8,324 nt of DNA from an uncultured Flavobacteriia bacterium. GTDB taxonomy: Bacteria > Bacteroidota > Bacteroidia > Flavobacteriales > Flavobacteriaceae. Below, one piece after another: positions 6,179 through 8,324 of the stretch. The notes below the pieces were generated by a model. That model ran no database searches, was not told the DNA's origin, and saw nothing but the letters and a program-made list of their open reading frames with translations. Location: positions 1-8,324 of the forward strand of contig CAMLRV010000087.1 of the NCBI GenBank assembly GCA_946482495.1, written 5' to 3'. Within the stretch, counting starts at the first letter, position 1. Every line of letters starts with the position of its first letter. The position numbers and the translations under genes were made by a program.

Positions 6179-7771
6179 ATGAAAAATAAATTTATAATAT
6201 TAGCAACTTTAGCAATAGGTTTTGCCAGTTGTGAACCAGAATTTGAAAATGAAGTAAATGCAGGATATACTTCTGGAGATGCTGATTTTTCTACCTATGT
6301 AGCTGTTGGTAACTCGCTTACTGCAGGTTATATGGATGGTACGGTTTCTAAAGGAAGTCAAATGAATTCATATCCAAATTTATTAGCACAACAATTTGCT
6401 TTAGTAGGCGGTGGAGCGTTTGAGCAACCGTCTTATGCAGATGACGTAAATAATTTAGGAGGATTAATGTTAGGTGGTGTGCCAATTGGTTCTACAAGAT
6501 TAGTAATTGATGCTTCTCAAAGTCGCCCTGAGCCAATTGCTGGTAGTACTTCAATTGAAGTTTCTAATTTACAAGCGAAAGCTTATAATAATATGGGAGT
6601 TCCAGGTGCAAAATCTTTTCACTTGTTAGCTTCTGGTTATGGAAATTTAGCGGGTGTAGCTTTAGGTCAATCTAATCCATATTTCGTTCGTCATGCCACT
6701 TCTCCAACTGCAACTGTATTAGGTGATGCAATGTCTAAAAACCCAACGTTTTTTACAAACTGGATTGGTGCAAATGATGTCTTAGCATATGCAACTAATG
6801 GTGGAGCTGCAAGTAACGGAACTTCTGCTGCTGCAGATCACAATGCTACTGGAAATTTAAATCCAGCGACGTATGGTGGTAATGATATTACAAATAGTAA
6901 TGTATATGCAAGTGTGTACTCTACAATTGTAAATACATTAACTTCTGGTGGTGCTAAAGGGGTAGTTTGTACAATTCCTAGTGTAACATCAATTCCATAT
7001 TTTACAACAGTTCCTTATGCGCCATTATCTCCAACTGCTTTAGGTGGTTCAGGTAATATTAATGCATTAAACTCGGCTTTATATAATAATTTAGATGCAA
7101 TTTTTACTGCTTATGGTGAGCCAAATCGTGTAAACGCATTATCTGCAACTGCTGCTAATCCACTTTTAATTACAGATGTGGATGCTGCGGATAGAACGGC
7201 ACAAATTACGGGTGCTTTAACACCAACATATGGACCAACTATTGCTGCTGAATTTGGTGCTGCTTTTGGTAAATGTCGTCAAACAACTTCTGCTGACTTG
7301 GTAGTTTTACCAGCTTCTTCAGTTATTGGTACAAATAATGCTAATGCTACTGCTGCTATGGTTGCTGCCGGTGCTAATAAAAATGGAGTTTCTTACCCTA
7401 TGGCAAACAAATGGGTATTAACAGCTAATGAAAAAGCTAAAGTTGCTTCAGCTACAGCTGCATTTAATGCTACAATTGTTTCAGTAGCTGCTTCTCAAGA
7501 TTTAGCTGTTGCAGATATGAATGCAATCATGAATAAATTAGTTACAGGTTTAAAAATTGAAACAGGTTCAATTTATACTGCAAACTATTTTAGTGGTTCA
7601 GCTACAGAAGGACAAGTGTTGTTTTCTTTAGATGGTGTGCATCCAAATGCACGTGGTTATGCAGTAATTGCTAATGAAATTATCAAAGTAATTAATGCTA
7701 AATACAAATCAACTTTACCATTACATAATCCTACTTATTTCCCTGGTATTAATATCGTACCTTCAAATTAA
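6179..7771 (+). CDS. SGNH/GDSL-hydrolase-family lipoprotein
   Basis: The 530-residue protein has a lipoprotein signal peptide, MKNKFIILATLAIGFASC, with the lipidated Cys at 18 followed by Glu-Pro. It should therefore be anchored in the envelope, probably the outer membrane. All SGNH blocks are present: GNSLTAG at 44-50 (nucleophile Ser46), NMGVPG at 138-143 (Gly140), GANDVL at 197-202 (Asn199) and DGVHPNARGY from 485 (Asp485, His488). An active esterase or lipase is expected; the substrate is unknown. Compared with a typical domain of about 200 residues it has a very long stretch of some 285 residues between blocks III and V. This stretch is rich in Ala, Asn, Thr and Gly. Similar large GDSL lipoproteins occur in Bacteroidota next to FadL-type channels, as here (17-nt gap). 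A shared role in hydrolysing lipids and importing the products is an inference. A strong terminator follows. Confidence 0.92.
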   Translation: MKNKFIILATLAIGFASCEPEFENEVNAGYTSGDADFSTYVAVGNSLTAGYMDGTVSKGSQMNSYPNLLAQQFALVGGGAFEQPSYADDVNNLGGLMLGGVPIGSTRLVIDASQSRPEPIAGSTSIEVSNLQAKAYNNMGVPGAKSFHLLASGYGNLAGVALGQSNPYFVRHATSPTATVLGDAMSKNPTFFTNWIGANDVLAYATNGGAASNGTSAAADHNATGNLNPATYGGNDITNSNVYASVYSTIVNTLTSGGAKGVVCTIPSVTSIPYFTTVPYAPLSPTALGGSGNINALNSALYNNLDAIFTAYGEPNRVNALSATAANPLLITDVDAADRTAQITGALTPTYGPTIAAEFGAAFGKCRQTTSADLVVLPASSVIGTNNANATAAMVAAGANKNGVSYPMANKWVLTANEKAKVASATAAFNATIVSVAASQDLAVADMNAIMNKLVTGLKIETGSIYTANYFSGSATEGQVLFSLDGVHPNARGYAVIANEIIKVINAKYKSTLPLHNPTYFPGINIVPSN

Positions 7772-7795
7772 TAAGAAAAGATTTTAAATAAATAG

Positions 7796-7828
7796 AAGAT
7801 AGGCATCAGAATTGGTGCCTATTTTTTT
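7796..7828 (+). terminator. Intrinsic terminator of the FadL-lipase operon
   Basis: A 9-bp stem (ATAGGCATC at 7799-7807 pairing with GGTGCCTAT at 7814-7822, with one T-G pair) closes a 6-nt loop, AGAATT. A run of T to 7828 follows. The A/G just before the stem can pair with part of the T run and lengthen it. It lies 24 nt after the lipoprotein stop. Confidence 0.9.
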
Positions 7829-7859
7829 ATATTTACATTTTAAATTAAAATAACTAAAT

Positions 7860-8201
7860 ATGAAAAATTATTTTATCAAATTACTGATTTCAACCATATT
7901 GATTTTTGTGATTTCTCATTTCTTGAAAATTGAAATTACAGATTATAAAGCAGCAGCTTTAATGGCAATCGCTTTGTCGATTTTAAATACTTTTTTAAAA
8001 CCTATTTTAGTGTTTTTTACCATTCCTGTTACAATCATGACTTTAGGCTTGTTTTTGCTAGTTATTAATGCTTTTATTGTAAAAGTAGCAGATTATTTTA
8101 TTGAGGGTATTAGCATGACTTTTATTCAGGCCATAATTTTTAGTATTATCCTTTCGATTAGTCAGTTTATTTTGAATAAAATTTTTATCGATGAGAAGTA
8201 A
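7860..8201 (+). CDS. Four-helix membrane protein, YvlD / 'phage holin family 4_2' type
   Basis: This is a small inner-membrane protein of 113 residues with four predicted hydrophobic helices, at about 4-22, 31-52, 55-76 and 86-108. The central signature LNTFLKPIL (42-50) followed by IPVTIMTLGLFLLVINA (55-71) is characteristic of the family Pfam calls 'Mycobacterial 4 TMS phage holin, superfamily IV', which includes Bacillus subtilis YvlD. Members are mostly chromosomal and not linked to phage; their function is unclear, with envelope stress suggested for YvlD. No endolysin or other phage gene is nearby, so a lysis role should not be assumed from the name. The ATG at 7860 follows the terminator by about 30 nt. 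No consensus promoter was found in this short gap (best match TATATTTA at 7828-7835), so expression may depend on read-through or on a weak promoter. Confidence 0.88.
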   Translation: MKNYFIKLLISTILIFVISHFLKIEITDYKAAALMAIALSILNTFLKPILVFFTIPVTIMTLGLFLLVINAFIVKVADYFIEGISMTFIQAIIFSIILSISQFILNKIFIDEK

Positions 8202-8233
8202 TTTTCATTTCTAAAATTCTGTAAATTAAAAAC

Positions 8234-8264
8234 TTGTTTGGGTTGTAAAAAATATATAATTTTG
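8234..8264 (+). promoter_or_regulatory. Promoter of the gene at the right edge
   Basis: TAATTTTG at 8257-8264 is an exact -7 match. A TTG at 8234-8236 (20-nt spacer), or alternatively TTTG at 8237-8240 (16 nt), can serve as the -33 box. Transcription would begin near 8268, giving a leader of about 32 nt to the ATG at 8300. The -7 box lies within the inverted repeat at 8240-8270. Confidence 0.6.
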
Positions 8265-8270
8265 CAACCC
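8240..8270. repeat. Inverted repeat spanning the -7 box of the right-edge promoter
   Basis: GGGTTGTAAAA (8240-8250) and TTTTGCAACCC (8260-8270) are reverse complements apart from one T/G position. They are separated by nine AT-only bases. The repeat could be an operator for a dimeric regulator, or a hairpin near the transcript start. It could also be chance in AT-rich sequence, because the right arm coincides with the common TTTGCAACC continuation of strong -7 boxes. Confidence 0.5.
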
Positions 8271-8299
8271 ATATTTCATAGTTCAAAAAATCAATAGAA

Positions 8300-8324
8300 A
8301 TGAATATTAAAAAAGAACAAATTG
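8300..8324 (+). CDS. N-terminus of an unidentified protein (partial)
   Basis: An ATG at 8300 opens a frame reading MNIKKEQI before the window ends. It is preceded by a good promoter (8234-8264) and an A-rich sequence (TCAATAGAA) typical of flavobacterial starts. Eight residues are too few to recognise a family. The charged, non-hydrophobic start argues against a signal peptide and suggests a cytosolic product. Confidence 0.6.

Noticed and set aside
7828..7835. TATATTTA as a -7 box for the YvlD-like gene
   Set aside because: It mismatches the conserved final G and has no -33 box at a proper distance; it overlaps the terminator T run.

Overview
The window looks like ordinary chromosomal sequence from a member of the Bacteroidota, most likely a Flavobacterium-type Flavobacteriaceae. 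The evidence is the low GC content, promoters of the Bacteroidota form (TTTG or TTG, about 19-22 nt, then TAnnTTTG) in front of several genes, A-rich leaders without clear Shine-Dalgarno sequences, and protein families and a gene order typical of flavobacteria.

Left half (minus strand, read from 3185 down to 1): a CBS-domain protein, NAD kinase (nadK), a DUF6089-type outer-membrane beta-barrel protein, undecaprenyl diphosphate synthase (uppS), and the first residues of a secreted or outer-membrane protein cut by the window edge. From position this last gene is probably bamA. The block joins NADP supply to lipid-carrier synthesis and outer-membrane assembly. nadK and the CBS gene are 11 nt apart, uppS follows the DUF6089 gene after 1 nt, and the last gene follows uppS after 7 nt.

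Middle (about 3186-3265): a compact divergent promoter region. The two opposing promoters place their -33 boxes back to back in one TTTGCAAA palindrome. Rightward it drives pdxJ (vitamin B6 synthesis). An alpha/beta hydrolase of the YbfF/ABHD11 type follows pdxJ, with a short CTTTGCGA repeat in the gap between them.

Right half (plus strand): a two-gene unit with its own promoter and a strong intrinsic terminator. It encodes a FadL/OmpP1-type outer-membrane channel and a large SGNH/GDSL-hydrolase lipoprotein, a plausible pair for releasing and importing acyl chains or other hydrophobic compounds. After the terminator come a small four-helix membrane protein of the YvlD/'phage holin 4_2' family and the first eight codons of another gene. 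That gene's promoter is embedded in an inverted repeat.

No tRNA, rRNA, CRISPR array, insertion sequence or prophage was seen. No gap between genes exceeds 300 bases. I found no convincing new multi-gene system. The most interesting items are the shared promoter palindrome, the FadL-lipase pair, the repeat ahead of the hydrolase and the inverted repeat near the right edge.
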